Source: Hymenobacter pini
Lineage (GTDB): Bacteria > Bacteroidota > Bacteroidia > Cytophagales > Hymenobacteraceae
Length of the DNA: 64,000 bases
Direction: 5' to 3'
Assembly: GCF_020421205.1 (NCBI RefSeq)
Contig: NZ_JAIZZH010000001.1
Coordinates: 496,001-560,000 of the forward strand
Position 1 is the first letter of the stretch; every line of letters starts with the position of its first letter. Below, piece by piece: positions 23,636 through 33,124 of this stretch. Under the pieces are notes generated by a model that made no database searches, had not been told where the DNA came from, and saw only the letters and a program-made list of their open reading frames with translations. Both the position numbers and the translations under genes were made by a program.

Positions 23636-26600
23636 ATGAAAAAACCTTACAGTGCAGTTGACAAGCCACAGCGTTGGCTTCAACTCTTCGTAGTGTGGAT
23701 CCTGCTCTTACTGCCGGGACTGGGCTATTCCCAGACTTTCGTGGAAGCAATGGGTTCTACTGCCACCGAAGGGCAGTCCGTAGACTCTTATGAGTCGAAC
23801 CTGGGTTTCGATAATGATAACGAAAAAGGCTTTTCGTATCAGGCAACTGGCTCCCCGCTGCCAGTACTTTCCTTGGGTAACCCTAGCCCGGCTTCTGGTG
23901 GCCCCAATATTCTGTTTGCTCCTACTTCGGGTACAAACTCGATATTCTCTATTGCTTCCATCAGCACTGCCGGCTTTTCGTCAGCCTCACTGACGTTTCA
24001 ACTGAATGCTCCTGCCGGGGCCTTCACTGGTACGGCGGTAACTGCCGGTAACCAGCGTTTCCGGGTGCAGCTGGGTATTGGCACAGTGTCCAATACCAAT
24101 GGTAACGTTTCGTATTCGTATACAAACCTGCCTTTCACGTACGCTCCCGGTTCGGCGGGCGGCTGGGGTCTGGCTACCGTAACTCTGCCCAACAATGCTA
24201 TTGGTAACCCCTACGTTGCTATTCGCTTCATCCGGGTTAACTCCACTAGCAACACAACCGGCGACTACCGGATTGACGATGTAACCCTTTCGGGCACAAC
24301 AACGGGAGTAGTGACGGCCGCACCGACAAGCTTAGATTTTGGCGACGTGGCCGTTGGTACCAATAGCACTGCCCAAGTGATTCGGGTAGGTGGACAGGAC
24401 CTGACGGGTAATGTATCGTTGACGGCTCCGGCCGGTTACCAAATCCGAGTGTTCGGATCCGGTGCATATGGTCAGTCCCTGACGCTGGCCGCCACGAATG
24501 GTATCGTGCCCAGCACCCGCATTCAGGTACGTTTTGTGCCAACTGCTGCTGGCACGACGGATGGGACGCTGGTAGTCAGCAGCCCTGGTGTGCCATCGGC
24601 GGAAGTGGATCTGACGGGCAACGGAACGGTACCCACACTGGCTGCTACTCCAACCTCATCTGACTTCGGGACCATCTTTGTGGGCCAGACATCTGCTGCC
24701 CAGAACATCACCATTTCGGGCACCAATGTAGTTAACAACGTAACGGTTACGGCTCCTACTGGGTTTGTAGTACGCCGTACCTCAGCAGATTCGTATGCGC
24801 AAGTGGTTGTATTGACGGCTGCGGAGGCAAACGCCGGTTTTACCCTGCAAGCTGCTTTCCAGCCTACTACGGCTGGCTCGTACTCTTCCGCTATTAGCAT
24901 CACTACCCCCAATGCATCTGCCTCGGTAGCTGTTACGGGCCAAGCCGATCCTGTGCCTACCGGCCCGTTCATTCAAGTAAATCCCTCGGCGCTGGACTTT
25001 GGAACAGTATCGGCTACCGGCTCGGCTCAAACTCTGAGCTTCACCGTAAATGCCGGTAACCTGACGGCTCCGTTGGTGCTGACGGGTTCCAACAATAATA
25101 TTGTGTTCCGCGACGCTTCCGCTGGGGGCAGCTTCACGAACGGCCCCTTGACGATTACGCCCGTTAACGGTACCGTTGCTACCCGCACGATTGAAGTCCA
25201 GCTGACGGGCCCAATTGCCGGTGGTCCTTTCAATGGCAGTATTACGGCTTCGAGCACGGGGGCTACCAGCCAAGTGGTAACCATCACGGCGAACAGTACG
25301 GGTAATAACTCGGTAATCAACGCTTCGGGTACCCTTAACCAGTTCTCTACGGTTCCGGGTGTAGCCTCGGCAGTACAGTCATACACGCTGTCGGGCTCCA
25401 ACCTGCTGCAGGATATCACGGTAACGGCTCCGCAATACTTCCAGGTATCATTGGATGCTAACTTTACGGGTATCACGACTACCGGCAACTCTCTCACGGT
25501 TGCCCGCAACTCGGGTTCTGACGTAACGGCAACGACGATTTATGTTCGTTTCCTGCCGCCTTCCGCGCTGACTACCTCTTCTCTGATTCTGAATACGAGC
25601 AGCCCCGCAGTGGCACAAGGTATTCCGGTAGCAGGAACCAGCGAGCCATCTGTTCAGATTATGAACGCCTTCCAGGAGGTACGCAACGTGGTGATTAATA
25701 CGGTATCGGCTTCCCAGGCGCTAACGATTAACGCGCAACGCGTACTGCAGCCGGTAACCATTACCAAAAATCTGGCTACCAACCCGCTGAACCCCGGTAA
25801 CACGCCCCAGTTCGAATTGTCAATTGACAATGTGAACTTCTCAAACTCTGTGGTCCTGACGCCTAACGCGACGACGTACACCATTAACCAGCCGATTTAC
25901 GTGCGGTACAAGCCCACGTACCTTGGTACTGCTCAATCGGTGCTACAGTTCCAGAGCAATGACTTCGCCAATAAATCGGTTCAGTCTTTCGGCGCGAATG
26001 ATCAACTGGCCGGTCGCTCGATTGACACGGAGCCTACGCAGCGGAGCACTGCTACAGTAGTGCGCAATGGATCTACTGCCACGGTTAGCTTTAACCTGCC
26101 GGCCAATTACGCTCAGCTGGGCTACGGTGAGGGTCGTCTGATTGTAGCTAGCACCAACCCCAGCCTGCCAGCCAACAGCCAACCTTCGGATGGCGTTTCG
26201 TATCAGACGGGTAACCAGACGTACGGTGCCGGACCTCAGATTGCTCCCGGTTACTACGCAGTATACTCAGGTGCTAACCAAACCGTAGTGATTGACGGTT
26301 TGGACTTGGCCACGACTTACTACTTCTACACCTTCGAATACAACAACATTGACAACAACTTCAATGTGAGCGTAATTGGGGCTGAAAACTACCTGTCGCC
26401 ACCGGTGCCGAACACTATTCCGGGTATCATTGCTCCTTCGCCGCTGCCCGTAACGCTGGTGTCGTTCACGGCCAAGGCGAAAGGCAACCAGGTTGCTTTG
26501 AACTGGGTAACGGCTTCGGAACTGAACAACAAGCAGTTTGAAGTACAGCGCAGCCGTGACGGCCGCACCTTCGAAACCATTCTGGTGAAGGAAGGCAAAG

Positions 26601-26971
26601 GCACCACCTCGACTTCTAGCACGTACAATGAGTTCGACAAAAAGCCGCTGAATGGCCTGTCGTACTACCGCCTGAAGCAAGTGGACATTGATGGCAGCAG
26701 CAGCTTCAGCTCGGCGGTAACGGTGAACTTCCTCAACTCGGGCGAAGTAACGATGTACCCCAACCCGGTTGAAGACCTGCTGACCATTGACCTGGCTGGC
26801 TCAGCGTCAAACGTAACGGTTACCGTAACTGACATGACCGGCCGCGTTATCAGCACGCAGCAGCTAAGCGCAGATAGCAAACTGAATATGACGAGCCTGC
26901 AACCCGGTATCTACATGGTGACGGTTGGCTCGGGTGACGCGAAAGTGACCCGTCGCATCACAAAAAAATAG
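23636..26971 (+). CDS. Large T9SS-secreted surface protein with repeated beta-sandwich domains
   Basis: This 1111-aa protein starts at ATG 23636 with a signal peptide (LQLFVVWILLLLPGLGYSQ). After an N-terminal module (to about 220), it has repeated immunoglobulin-like units of about 110 residues, each with a pattern such as SLDFGDVAVGTNSTAQVIRV or SSDFGTIFVGQTSAAQNITI, then VTAPTGFVVRR and FQPTTAGSYSSAISITT. A common T9SS-cargo module (LPVTLVSFTAKAKGNQVALN, FEVQRSRDGRTFE, YYRLKQVDIDG) precedes the type A sorting domain (VTMYPNPVEDLLTIDL to KVTRRITKK). It should cross the outer membrane by type IX secretion and act as an adhesin or matrix protein. Confidence 0.85.
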   Translation: MKKPYSAVDKPQRWLQLFVVWILLLLPGLGYSQTFVEAMGSTATEGQSVDSYESNLGFDNDNEKGFSYQATGSPLPVLSLGNPSPASGGPNILFAPTSGTNSIFSIASISTAGFSSASLTFQLNAPAGAFTGTAVTAGNQRFRVQLGIGTVSNTNGNVSYSYTNLPFTYAPGSAGGWGLATVTLPNNAIGNPYVAIRFIRVNSTSNTTGDYRIDDVTLSGTTTGVVTAAPTSLDFGDVAVGTNSTAQVIRVGGQDLTGNVSLTAPAGYQIRVFGSGAYGQSLTLAATNGIVPSTRIQVRFVPTAAGTTDGTLVVSSPGVPSAEVDLTGNGTVPTLAATPTSSDFGTIFVGQTSAAQNITISGTNVVNNVTVTAPTGFVVRRTSADSYAQVVVLTAAEANAGFTLQAAFQPTTAGSYSSAISITTPNASASVAVTGQADPVPTGPFIQVNPSALDFGTVSATGSAQTLSFTVNAGNLTAPLVLTGSNNNIVFRDASAGGSFTNGPLTITPVNGTVATRTIEVQLTGPIAGGPFNGSITASSTGATSQVVTITANSTGNNSVINASGTLNQFSTVPGVASAVQSYTLSGSNLLQDITVTAPQYFQVSLDANFTGITTTGNSLTVARNSGSDVTATTIYVRFLPPSALTTSSLILNTSSPAVAQGIPVAGTSEPSVQIMNAFQEVRNVVINTVSASQALTINAQRVLQPVTITKNLATNPLNPGNTPQFELSIDNVNFSNSVVLTPNATTYTINQPIYVRYKPTYLGTAQSVLQFQSNDFANKSVQSFGANDQLAGRSIDTEPTQRSTATVVRNGSTATVSFNLPANYAQLGYGEGRLIVASTNPSLPANSQPSDGVSYQTGNQTYGAGPQIAPGYYAVYSGANQTVVIDGLDLATTYYFYTFEYNNIDNNFNVSVIGAENYLSPPVPNTIPGIIAPSPLPVTLVSFTAKAKGNQVALNWVTASELNNKQFEVQRSRDGRTFETILVKEGKGTTSTSSTYNEFDKKPLNGLSYYRLKQVDIDGSSSFSSAVTVNFLNSGEVTMYPNPVEDLLTIDLAGSASNVTVTVTDMTGRVISTQQLSADSKLNMTSLQPGIYMVTVGSGDAKVTRRITKK

Positions 26972-27000
26972 GGTAGCCGCTTAGAACGGCTTATCAGCAA

Positions 27001-27034
27001 AAAGCACCTCCTGCCCGCAGGAGGTGCTTTTTTT
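27001..27034 (+). terminator. Terminator
   Basis: AAAGCACCTCCTG / CAGGAGGTGCTTT stem and T run, 30 bp after the first T9SS adhesin gene. Confidence 0.85.
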
Positions 27035-27156
27035 GTATGTAGTAATCTTAATCATTCGGTAATAAGGGCGTTTGTTTTTTCGAGAGAATGGATAGGAACT
27101 TTACAGGCAGTATTTTGCTCCTATTCTGTCTTTCTCACGCTTGCCTCCTAGTGCCC

Positions 27157-30100
27157 ATGCAAAAGCTCTACAGTTTCACGCACCACCGGTTACCACACGC
27201 TGCTTATCTGAGGCGAATTTTGGTTTTGTTGTTGTGCCTCTGCCCAATAGTGGGATGGGGACAGGCGTCTTTACCTACGAGCCATAACGGCCCGTGGGCC
27301 TCTGGGCTACCAACGGGCTGGAGCCAGACAGGGCTTGGATCTGATTATACAACCAACCTCGGTACCAATTCAACCGGTGGATCAGCAAAATTTGACCATG
27401 CAGGAGATATCCTACTTATCAATATAGATGGCTCAGTCGGTAGCCTCACATATTACATAAAAGGTAATCCCGCTTCGGGTAGCGCAACCAGCGGGACTTT
27501 TCTGGTTGAGGAATCAGTAGATGGAAGCATCTTCACCACGCTACGTACCATCACCAACCAATCGACAACCACAGCGAATTATACTGAAACTCCTAGTAGT
27601 GCGAGCCGCTTTATTCGGTTTAACTATTCTGCTAGAAGCAGTGGCAATATTCAACTAGATCAAGTAGCTCTAACAACTGCCGTTGGTGCTCCTACTCTTA
27701 CCCCAAGTCCTTCCAGCCTAACAGGCTTTACATACGTAGCAGGCAGTTCTTCATCTCCGTCCAAGAGCTTCAGCCTCACTGGGAGCAATCTTACTGCTAA
27801 TGCTGCTGTTACCATCACCGGTTCTACTAACTATGAGGTGTCACTGGACAATAGTACGTTTGGTGGAACAGCATCTATTGCCAACACTGCAGGCGGTACT
27901 TTAGCTGCTACCACAGTATACGTGCGGCTGAAAACTGGTCTTGCAGCCGGTACTTATAACAACGAGACAATTTCTATCACCGGAGGTGGTACTAGCTCTG
28001 CTAAAACGGTTACCGTAAGCGGCTCAGTAACCGCAGCGCCAACACTGGCAGTGACACCAGGCAGCTTATCGGGGTTCAGTACCACGGCAGGAGCACCTTC
28101 GGCAAGTCAAACGTATCTGCTCAAAGGAACCAATCTGACGGGTAGCATAACGGTAACTGCGCCGGGCGGCTACGAAGTAGCACAAGGAACGACTACTACT
28201 CCGGGTAGCTTCGCGACTACGCAAACTGTATCTGCAAGTAACGCCAATGCTGGGCGTACAGTGTACGTCCGCTTGGCGGGGAGTGCTACGGCCGGCCAGT
28301 ACGGTACGTCTGCTTCTCCGCTACAAGTTACCAACGCCTCCAGCGAAGTAACGACGCAGATAGTTACGGTGGATGGCACGGTAGCAGCCCAAACACCCGC
28401 CATTAGTGCTTCTGCTACTACCCTTACCGGGTTTGCTACGCAGGTGGGTACAGCCTCGGCCAACCAGTCCTACACACTCACGCCTACGGCTCTGTCGGGG
28501 CCTATTACGGTTACGGCACCAGTAGGGTACGCGGTGTCTCTGACCGCGGGTGGAACATTCACCAGTAGCGTGGAGGCGCCGGCCACAGGTACCAGCACTA
28601 TATACGTACGGCTGACGGGTACTACTGCGGGTACGTTCAGCGGTACCATCACGAACGTTTCCGGTAGCGCCTCGCAGAACGTAACGGTAAGCGGCGAAGT
28701 TACACCGGTACCGGTAGCTGGGCAGGTGGTTATCAGCCAAGTGTACGGTGGCGGCGGCAATAGCAATGCACCTTTCAATGCCGATTTTATCGAGCTGCAC
28801 AACGTAACAGGTAGTCCGGTATCCATCAGCGGCTGGTCGGTGCAATACACTAGTGGGTCAGGCAGCACGTGGTCAGTCCAAGCTGTTCCGGCCAATACTA
28901 CGCTGGCGGCCGGGGCTTACTACTTGGTGCGCGCAAGCAGCGCGGGCTCGAACGGCAATGCTCTGCCTACTCCCGACCTGACGGCCAGCTTCAACATGAG
29001 CAACAGTGCAGGTAAGGTGGCATTAGTGGGTAACAGCACGGCCTTGACCAGCGGCTGCCCGGCCAGCGGCGTATTGGATTTCGTGGGGTATGGCACCACG
29101 GCTACCTGCAGCGAGGGTAGCGGCCCTACCGCCGACCTGGGCAACACAACGGCGGCCCTCCGCCAAAACGGGGGCTGTCTGGATACCGACGACAACGCCG
29201 CCGACTTCCAGGTAACTACTCCTAATCCGCGCAACACGTCATCGGCCGCCAATACGTGCGCGCCGGCGCCCGAAATAAACGTGGTACAGGCGGGCACCAG
29301 CCTGGCAGTAGGTAGCACCGTGACGTTTAGCAATACCCCGGCGGGCTCAACTGTCAGCCTCACGCTGGATATTCAGAACCGGGGTACGGATGTTCTTACC
29401 CTTGCCGGTACTCCTATTGTGGAAGTATCGGGTGCCAATGCCGCCGATTTTACTGTGAACCAGCCGACAGCAACAACCGTAGCGGTAGGCAGCACGGTGC
29501 AATTTACCATATCATTTACGCCAGCAGCGGTGGGGGCACGCACTGCCACCATTAGTATTGCTAACAACGACGCCGATGAAAATCCTTATACGCTGACGCT
29601 GAAAGGCTCGGCTACGGCTTCTCTGGCTTCCACGGCTACCGGCATGCTTATGCTGGAGGAAAATTTTAATTATCCCATTGGAGACAACCTGCAAGCACAT
29701 GGCTGGACGGTACATAGTCCCGGAACCAATGCTGTAACCATTCTCAACGGTAATAACGCCTTGAGTGGCTACCCCCTTAGCCTTGTAGATACCACCGCAA
29801 CACGGCGGGCTAAGCTGGTACAAAGCGGTGACGATTTAAATAAGAAGTTCATGGTGCCGTCAGCCGCTACTACGCTGTATGCCGCTGCTACCGTGCGGGT
29901 GTCAGCAGCCGGTAATGGCGACTACTTCCTGCATTTCTTCGACGCCGATAACACGGCCACCAGTATTCTTCGCGGGCGGGTGTTTGTGCGAGCCGCCACT
30001 GCGGGCTTTCAAATGGGGCTGTCAGTAAGTAGTACGGCTACATATGCCAACCAAGTATTTGACCTGAACAAAACCTATCTGCTGGTACTGAAATACGAAG

Positions 30101-31521
30101 TTGTGGCTAGTGGTGATATTGTCACGCTGCATATGCTGCCTGCTGCTTCGGCTGCGGAGCCCGTTTCTGGTTTGATTTCCGTAACGGGCACCGATACGTA
30201 CACCGCACTAAATGCCGTTGCTCTGCGACAGGGTAACAGCAGTGCTCCTACCATTACCGTAGATGGCGTGCGGGTAGCTACCGGTTGGGGGGCAGCCGTG
30301 GGGCAGATAAGCTTCAGCGCTCCGGGAGCTTCCATTGCGGGTGGAACCTATCATAGCCTGACGCTGCAAAACAACGATGTACTGACACCCCTTGGTGCTG
30401 TTTTGCTGGAAGGCCCCCTGACACTCTCCAGCGGCCTCATCAATACGGACGCTACCAACTCGCTCACCTTGGGTCCGAATGCTACTGTAAGCTCATCCTC
30501 AACGCCGAATAGCTACGTGAACGGTCCGCTCAAGCGCATACTAACTCCGGTAGCCACGCCAACTACTTTTGTATTTCCCGTTGGTAAGGCCGGCAAATAC
30601 CGCCCGGCGGCGTTATCGGTAGCTTCCCAGACCAGCACCACGGTTTACACGGCGGAACTGTTCAACCAGTCGGCCCGCACGTCGGCAGTAACGGCCCCAC
30701 TCACCCGTGTTTCGTCTTTCCGCTACCTGACCATTACGCCCGATGCCCAGCCCGTGAACTTCAGCGGTACCATTACGCTGAGCTTTGATGTGGAGGACCA
30801 GGTAAATGACCCCGCCGCTGCCAGTCTGGTAATTGCCAAGCGGAGCACCGCTGCTGATCCTTGGGTGAGTATTGGGCACACTGCCCAGAATGGCACGGCT
30901 AATAATGGGGCCTTTGTAGCAGGCTCCATCACCTCGGATGTATTCGCTTCCTTCAGCGACTTTGCCCTGGCCAGTACCGACGCCAGCTTGGCTGTAAACC
31001 CGCTGCCCGTTACGCTGGTCGCCTTTGATGCCGTGGCCGCTTACCCGCACGTACGCCTATCGTGGCGCACGGCCGCAGAGCAAAACAACGCCGGTTTTGA
31101 AGTCCAGCGCAGCTTGGATGGAAAGCAGTTCCAGACAGTAGGAAAAGTAGATGGCCGGGGCACTACCACCCAAGGCCAGCAGTACGCTTTTCTGGATACC
31201 AACGTACCCATCAGTACTGTGTACTACCGCCTGCGCCAGCTGGATGCCGACGGAAAATCCTCGTACTCCACCGTGCGGGTAATGAGCCGGAGCTCCGAAA
31301 TCAGCCTATACCCGAACCCGGCGCACAACGAGCTGACGCTACAATTGCCAGCGGCAGTGACGGGTACTTATCAGGTCATGAACTCGCTGGGCCAGGTAGT
31401 GCTGCAAGGCAACGCGCAAGGAGCCACTTCGGTGCAGGTTGCCAAATTGCCCGCCGGCGTGTACCAAGTGTTAGTAACAATACCAGCCGGTCGGTCGGCG
31501 CACAAGTTCATCAAGGAATAG
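27157..31521 (+). CDS. Giant T9SS-secreted protein with lamin-tail domain and choice-of-anchor D module
   Basis: This 1454-aa protein is assigned ATG 27157 because it gives a clear signal (RILVLLLCLCPIVGWGQ); ATG 27088 is also possible. Residues to about 510 hold repeated beta-sandwich units with SLTGFTYVAGSSSS-, SLSGFSTTAGAPSAS- and TLTGFATQVGTASA-type starts. A lamin-tail domain follows (VVISQVYGGGG, FIELHNVTGSPVSISGWSVQ, LDFVGYGTT), then an anchor-D module (EINVVQAGTSLAVGSTVTF) and a lectin-like region. The C-terminal T9SS module has LPVTLVAFDAV, FEVQRSLDG and a type A sorting domain (ISLYPNPAHNELTLQLP to KFIKE). It is a likely adhesin; ligand unknown. Confidence 0.85.
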   Translation: MQKLYSFTHHRLPHAAYLRRILVLLLCLCPIVGWGQASLPTSHNGPWASGLPTGWSQTGLGSDYTTNLGTNSTGGSAKFDHAGDILLINIDGSVGSLTYYIKGNPASGSATSGTFLVEESVDGSIFTTLRTITNQSTTTANYTETPSSASRFIRFNYSARSSGNIQLDQVALTTAVGAPTLTPSPSSLTGFTYVAGSSSSPSKSFSLTGSNLTANAAVTITGSTNYEVSLDNSTFGGTASIANTAGGTLAATTVYVRLKTGLAAGTYNNETISITGGGTSSAKTVTVSGSVTAAPTLAVTPGSLSGFSTTAGAPSASQTYLLKGTNLTGSITVTAPGGYEVAQGTTTTPGSFATTQTVSASNANAGRTVYVRLAGSATAGQYGTSASPLQVTNASSEVTTQIVTVDGTVAAQTPAISASATTLTGFATQVGTASANQSYTLTPTALSGPITVTAPVGYAVSLTAGGTFTSSVEAPATGTSTIYVRLTGTTAGTFSGTITNVSGSASQNVTVSGEVTPVPVAGQVVISQVYGGGGNSNAPFNADFIELHNVTGSPVSISGWSVQYTSGSGSTWSVQAVPANTTLAAGAYYLVRASSAGSNGNALPTPDLTASFNMSNSAGKVALVGNSTALTSGCPASGVLDFVGYGTTATCSEGSGPTADLGNTTAALRQNGGCLDTDDNAADFQVTTPNPRNTSSAANTCAPAPEINVVQAGTSLAVGSTVTFSNTPAGSTVSLTLDIQNRGTDVLTLAGTPIVEVSGANAADFTVNQPTATTVAVGSTVQFTISFTPAAVGARTATISIANNDADENPYTLTLKGSATASLASTATGMLMLEENFNYPIGDNLQAHGWTVHSPGTNAVTILNGNNALSGYPLSLVDTTATRRAKLVQSGDDLNKKFMVPSAATTLYAAATVRVSAAGNGDYFLHFFDADNTATSILRGRVFVRAATAGFQMGLSVSSTATYANQVFDLNKTYLLVLKYEVVASGDIVTLHMLPAASAAEPVSGLISVTGTDTYTALNAVALRQGNSSAPTITVDGVRVATGWGAAVGQISFSAPGASIAGGTYHSLTLQNNDVLTPLGAVLLEGPLTLSSGLINTDATNSLTLGPNATVSSSSTPNSYVNGPLKRILTPVATPTTFVFPVGKAGKYRPAALSVASQTSTTVYTAELFNQSARTSAVTAPLTRVSSFRYLTITPDAQPVNFSGTITLSFDVEDQVNDPAAASLVIAKRSTAADPWVSIGHTAQNGTANNGAFVAGSITSDVFASFSDFALASTDASLAVNPLPVTLVAFDAVAAYPHVRLSWRTAAEQNNAGFEVQRSLDGKQFQTVGKVDGRGTTTQGQQYAFLDTNVPISTVYYRLRQLDADGKSSYSTVRVMSRSSEISLYPNPAHNELTLQLPAAVTGTYQVMNSLGQVVLQGNAQGATSVQVAKLPAGVYQVLVTIPAGRSAHKFIKE

Positions 31522-31540
31522 CCGTACAGAAACCACATGA

Positions 31541-31574
31541 AAGCGGCTGCTCGGTAACGTGCAGCCGCTTTTTT
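31541..31574 (+). terminator. Terminator of the giant T9SS gene
   Basis: AAGCGGCTGC / GCAGCCGCTT stem followed by TTTT. Confidence 0.8.
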
Positions 31575-31595
31575 GCTCTGAACTCAATAGCCACG

Positions 31596-31632
31596 AAAAA
31601 GGCCACACTTCAAGTGAAGTGTGGCCTTTTTT
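31596..31632 (-). terminator. Terminator of the isc operon (bidirectional)
   Basis: AAAAAGGCCACACTTCA / TGAAGTGTGGCCTTTTTT, a 17-bp stem with T runs on both strands, lies 19 bp after the iscA stop on the minus strand. Confidence 0.85.
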
Positions 31633-31650
31633 ATAACTCGTGTTCTGAAG

Positions 31651-31977
31651 TTATACCGAAAAGCTTTCCCCGCAGCCACAGGTGCGGGAAGCGTTTGGGT
31701 TGTCGAAGTAGAACCCTTTACCGTTCAGGCCATCCGAAAAGTCCAGTTGAGTACCAGCCAGGTAAAGGAAGCTTTTCATATCCACTACCACCTTAATGCC
31801 TTTGTCCTCAAACTCCTGGTCCATGGGTTTCACTTCGTTGTCGAAATCGAGCTTATAGCTTAGGCCCGAGCAGCCGCCGCCGGCCACCGAGGCCCGCAGA
31901 CGGTACGTGGCGTCCAGCTCCGCATCGTGCATGAGCTTTTCAACTTTCTCCTTGGCTTTATCCGAAACGGTAATCAT
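31651..31977 (-). CDS. iscA: Iron-sulfur cluster carrier protein, IscA/HesB family
   Basis: This 108-aa protein has the three conserved cysteines of A-type carriers: GGGCSGLSYKLDF in the middle and TCGCGESFSV at the C-terminus. It receives clusters from the IscU scaffold and passes them to apoproteins in the cytoplasm. It is the last gene of a leftward group iscS, iscU, an unknown gene and iscA. No hscA, hscB or fdx genes are present, so the operon is short. Confidence 0.9.
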   Translation of the reverse strand: MITVSDKAKEKVEKLMHDAELDATYRLRASVAGGGCSGLSYKLDFDNEVKPMDQEFEDKGIKVVVDMKSFLYLAGTQLDFSDGLNGKGFYFDNPNASRTCGCGESFSV

Positions 31978-32071
31978 GGGGCAAAAAGGCTAATTCAGAC
32001 CAGTGTGATGAGGCCCGAAAGGAAATGTCATCTACAGAACACCAAAGATACGGCGCTTGTTCAGAAACATT

Positions 32072-32482
32072 CTAAGAACTTGGGTTCAACACCACACTGA
32101 ATACTGTAATAGTCGTCAGGTCGCGGCCGTAGTAGAGCTTATCCAGCGCCTCGTACACGTTATGAGCCCGGAAATAAGAGGTCTGCAACTCCCTGTCGCC
32201 CCGAGTGCGCCACTGAATGGTATAGGAGCTTTCCTCGTCGCGGAAACGCTGCACGTAAGCCAGCATCTTACGAAGCGCATCCAAGCGGTCAGCGCCCGTT
32301 TCGTACCGGAACAGAAAGCTCTGGTGGTGGCGCGGGTTTACTGTAATCAGGTCAAGCCGCGTGAGGCCATCCAACTGCCGAAACTCAAACAATAAATTGC
32401 CTGCGCCCAGCCCCAGATAGTCTTCTATCTGCCGCTGAATACGGGCGCTTTCAATATGTACGTCGGTAGGGGAGAGGTCCAT
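32072..32482 (-). CDS. Unknown protein inside the isc operon
   Basis: This 136-aa protein starts MDLSPTDVHIESARIQRQIE and has mixed helices and strands (LLFEFRQLDGLTRLDLITVN, SFLFRYETGADRLDALRKML, VYEALDKLYYGRDLTTITVF). It has no signal peptide, membrane span or cysteine cluster. It lies between iscU and iscA on the same strand, with 108 and 94 bp gaps. A role in Fe-S assembly is possible from position only. I do not recognise the family. Confidence 0.65.
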   Translation of the reverse strand: MDLSPTDVHIESARIQRQIEDYLGLGAGNLLFEFRQLDGLTRLDLITVNPRHHQSFLFRYETGADRLDALRKMLAYVQRFRDEESSYTIQWRTRGDRELQTSYFRAHNVYEALDKLYYGRDLTTITVFSVVLNPSS

Positions 32483-32515
32483 ACTTATAGAAGCTGGAAG
32501 TAAGAAGGTAAAAAA

Positions 32516-32566
32516 AGGAGCTAGAAGCCTGAACGACTATCCACAAGGGAAGGCATTCTAGCTCCT
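32516..32566. repeat. Inverted repeat in the isc operon spacer
   Basis: AGGAGCTAGAA (32516-32526) and TTCTAGCTCCT (32556-32566) are inverse copies, and AGCTCCT is repeated directly after the right arm. It belongs to the CTAG-containing repeats seen in several spacers here. Confidence 0.6.
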
Positions 32567-32590
32567 AGCTCCTCTCTTCTACCTACTTGA

Positions 32591-33007
32591 TTAGTGGTGC
32601 GACTTGGGCATTTCCAGCTCCGGCAGGCCGTTTTTCACGCGGTAGTCGTTGATAGCCGACTTAATAGCGTCTTCGGCCAGCACCGAGCAGTGAATTTTTA
32701 CGGGCGGCAGGGCCAACTCCTCCACAATCTCCATGTTGTCGATGGCCAGGGCCTCGTCAACCGTCTTGCCTTTCAGCCACTCCGTGGCCAGCGACGACGA
32801 CGCAATAGCCGAGCCGCAGCCGAAGGTTTTGAATTTGGCGTCGGTAATGGTGTTGGTGGTTTCGTCTACCTCAATCTGCAGGCGCATTACGTCGCCGCAC
32901 TCAGGCGCGCCTACCAGGCCGGTACCTACGTTTTTCTTGCTTTTATCCAGCGTGCCCACGTTGCGGGGGTTGCTGTAATGGTCAATTACTTTATCGGAGT
33001 AAGCCAT
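32591..33007 (-). CDS. iscU: Iron-sulfur cluster assembly scaffold protein IscU
   Basis: This 138-aa protein has the three scaffold cysteines in GAPECGDVMRLQI, TFGCGSAIASSS and KIHCSVLAEDAIK. A further typical motif is LPPVKIHC. Clusters are built on it from sulfur supplied by IscS. It follows iscS by 117 bp, a spacer that holds a 24-bp inverted repeat. Confidence 0.95.
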   Translation of the reverse strand: MAYSDKVIDHYSNPRNVGTLDKSKKNVGTGLVGAPECGDVMRLQIEVDETTNTITDAKFKTFGCGSAIASSSLATEWLKGKTVDEALAIDNMEIVEELALPPVKIHCSVLAEDAIKSAINDYRVKNGLPELEMPKSHH

Positions 33008-33019
33008 GGCTTTTTATGA

Positions 33020-33114
33020 GTTTCTGGTTGCTAGTTTCTGGTTTCTTGTTTGTCGTTCTGGCTGCTCGTTTTCGTCAGGACAATTTACCCAACCAGAAAC
33101 TAGCAACCAGAAAC
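33020..33114. repeat. 24-bp inverted repeat between iscS and iscU
   Basis: The arms 33020-33043 and 33091-33114 are perfect inverse copies containing GTTTCTGGTTGCTAG. Related GTTTCTAG / CTAGAAAC words occur at 58418-58500. It may shape mRNA processing between the two genes or be a dispersed repeat. Confidence 0.7.
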
Positions 33115-33124
33115 AAGAAACGTA

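Noticed and set aside
25000..31400. Many long minus-strand frames opposite the T9SS genes
   Set aside because: They mirror the low-complexity Thr/Ser/Gly coding of the plus strand and show no protein-family features.
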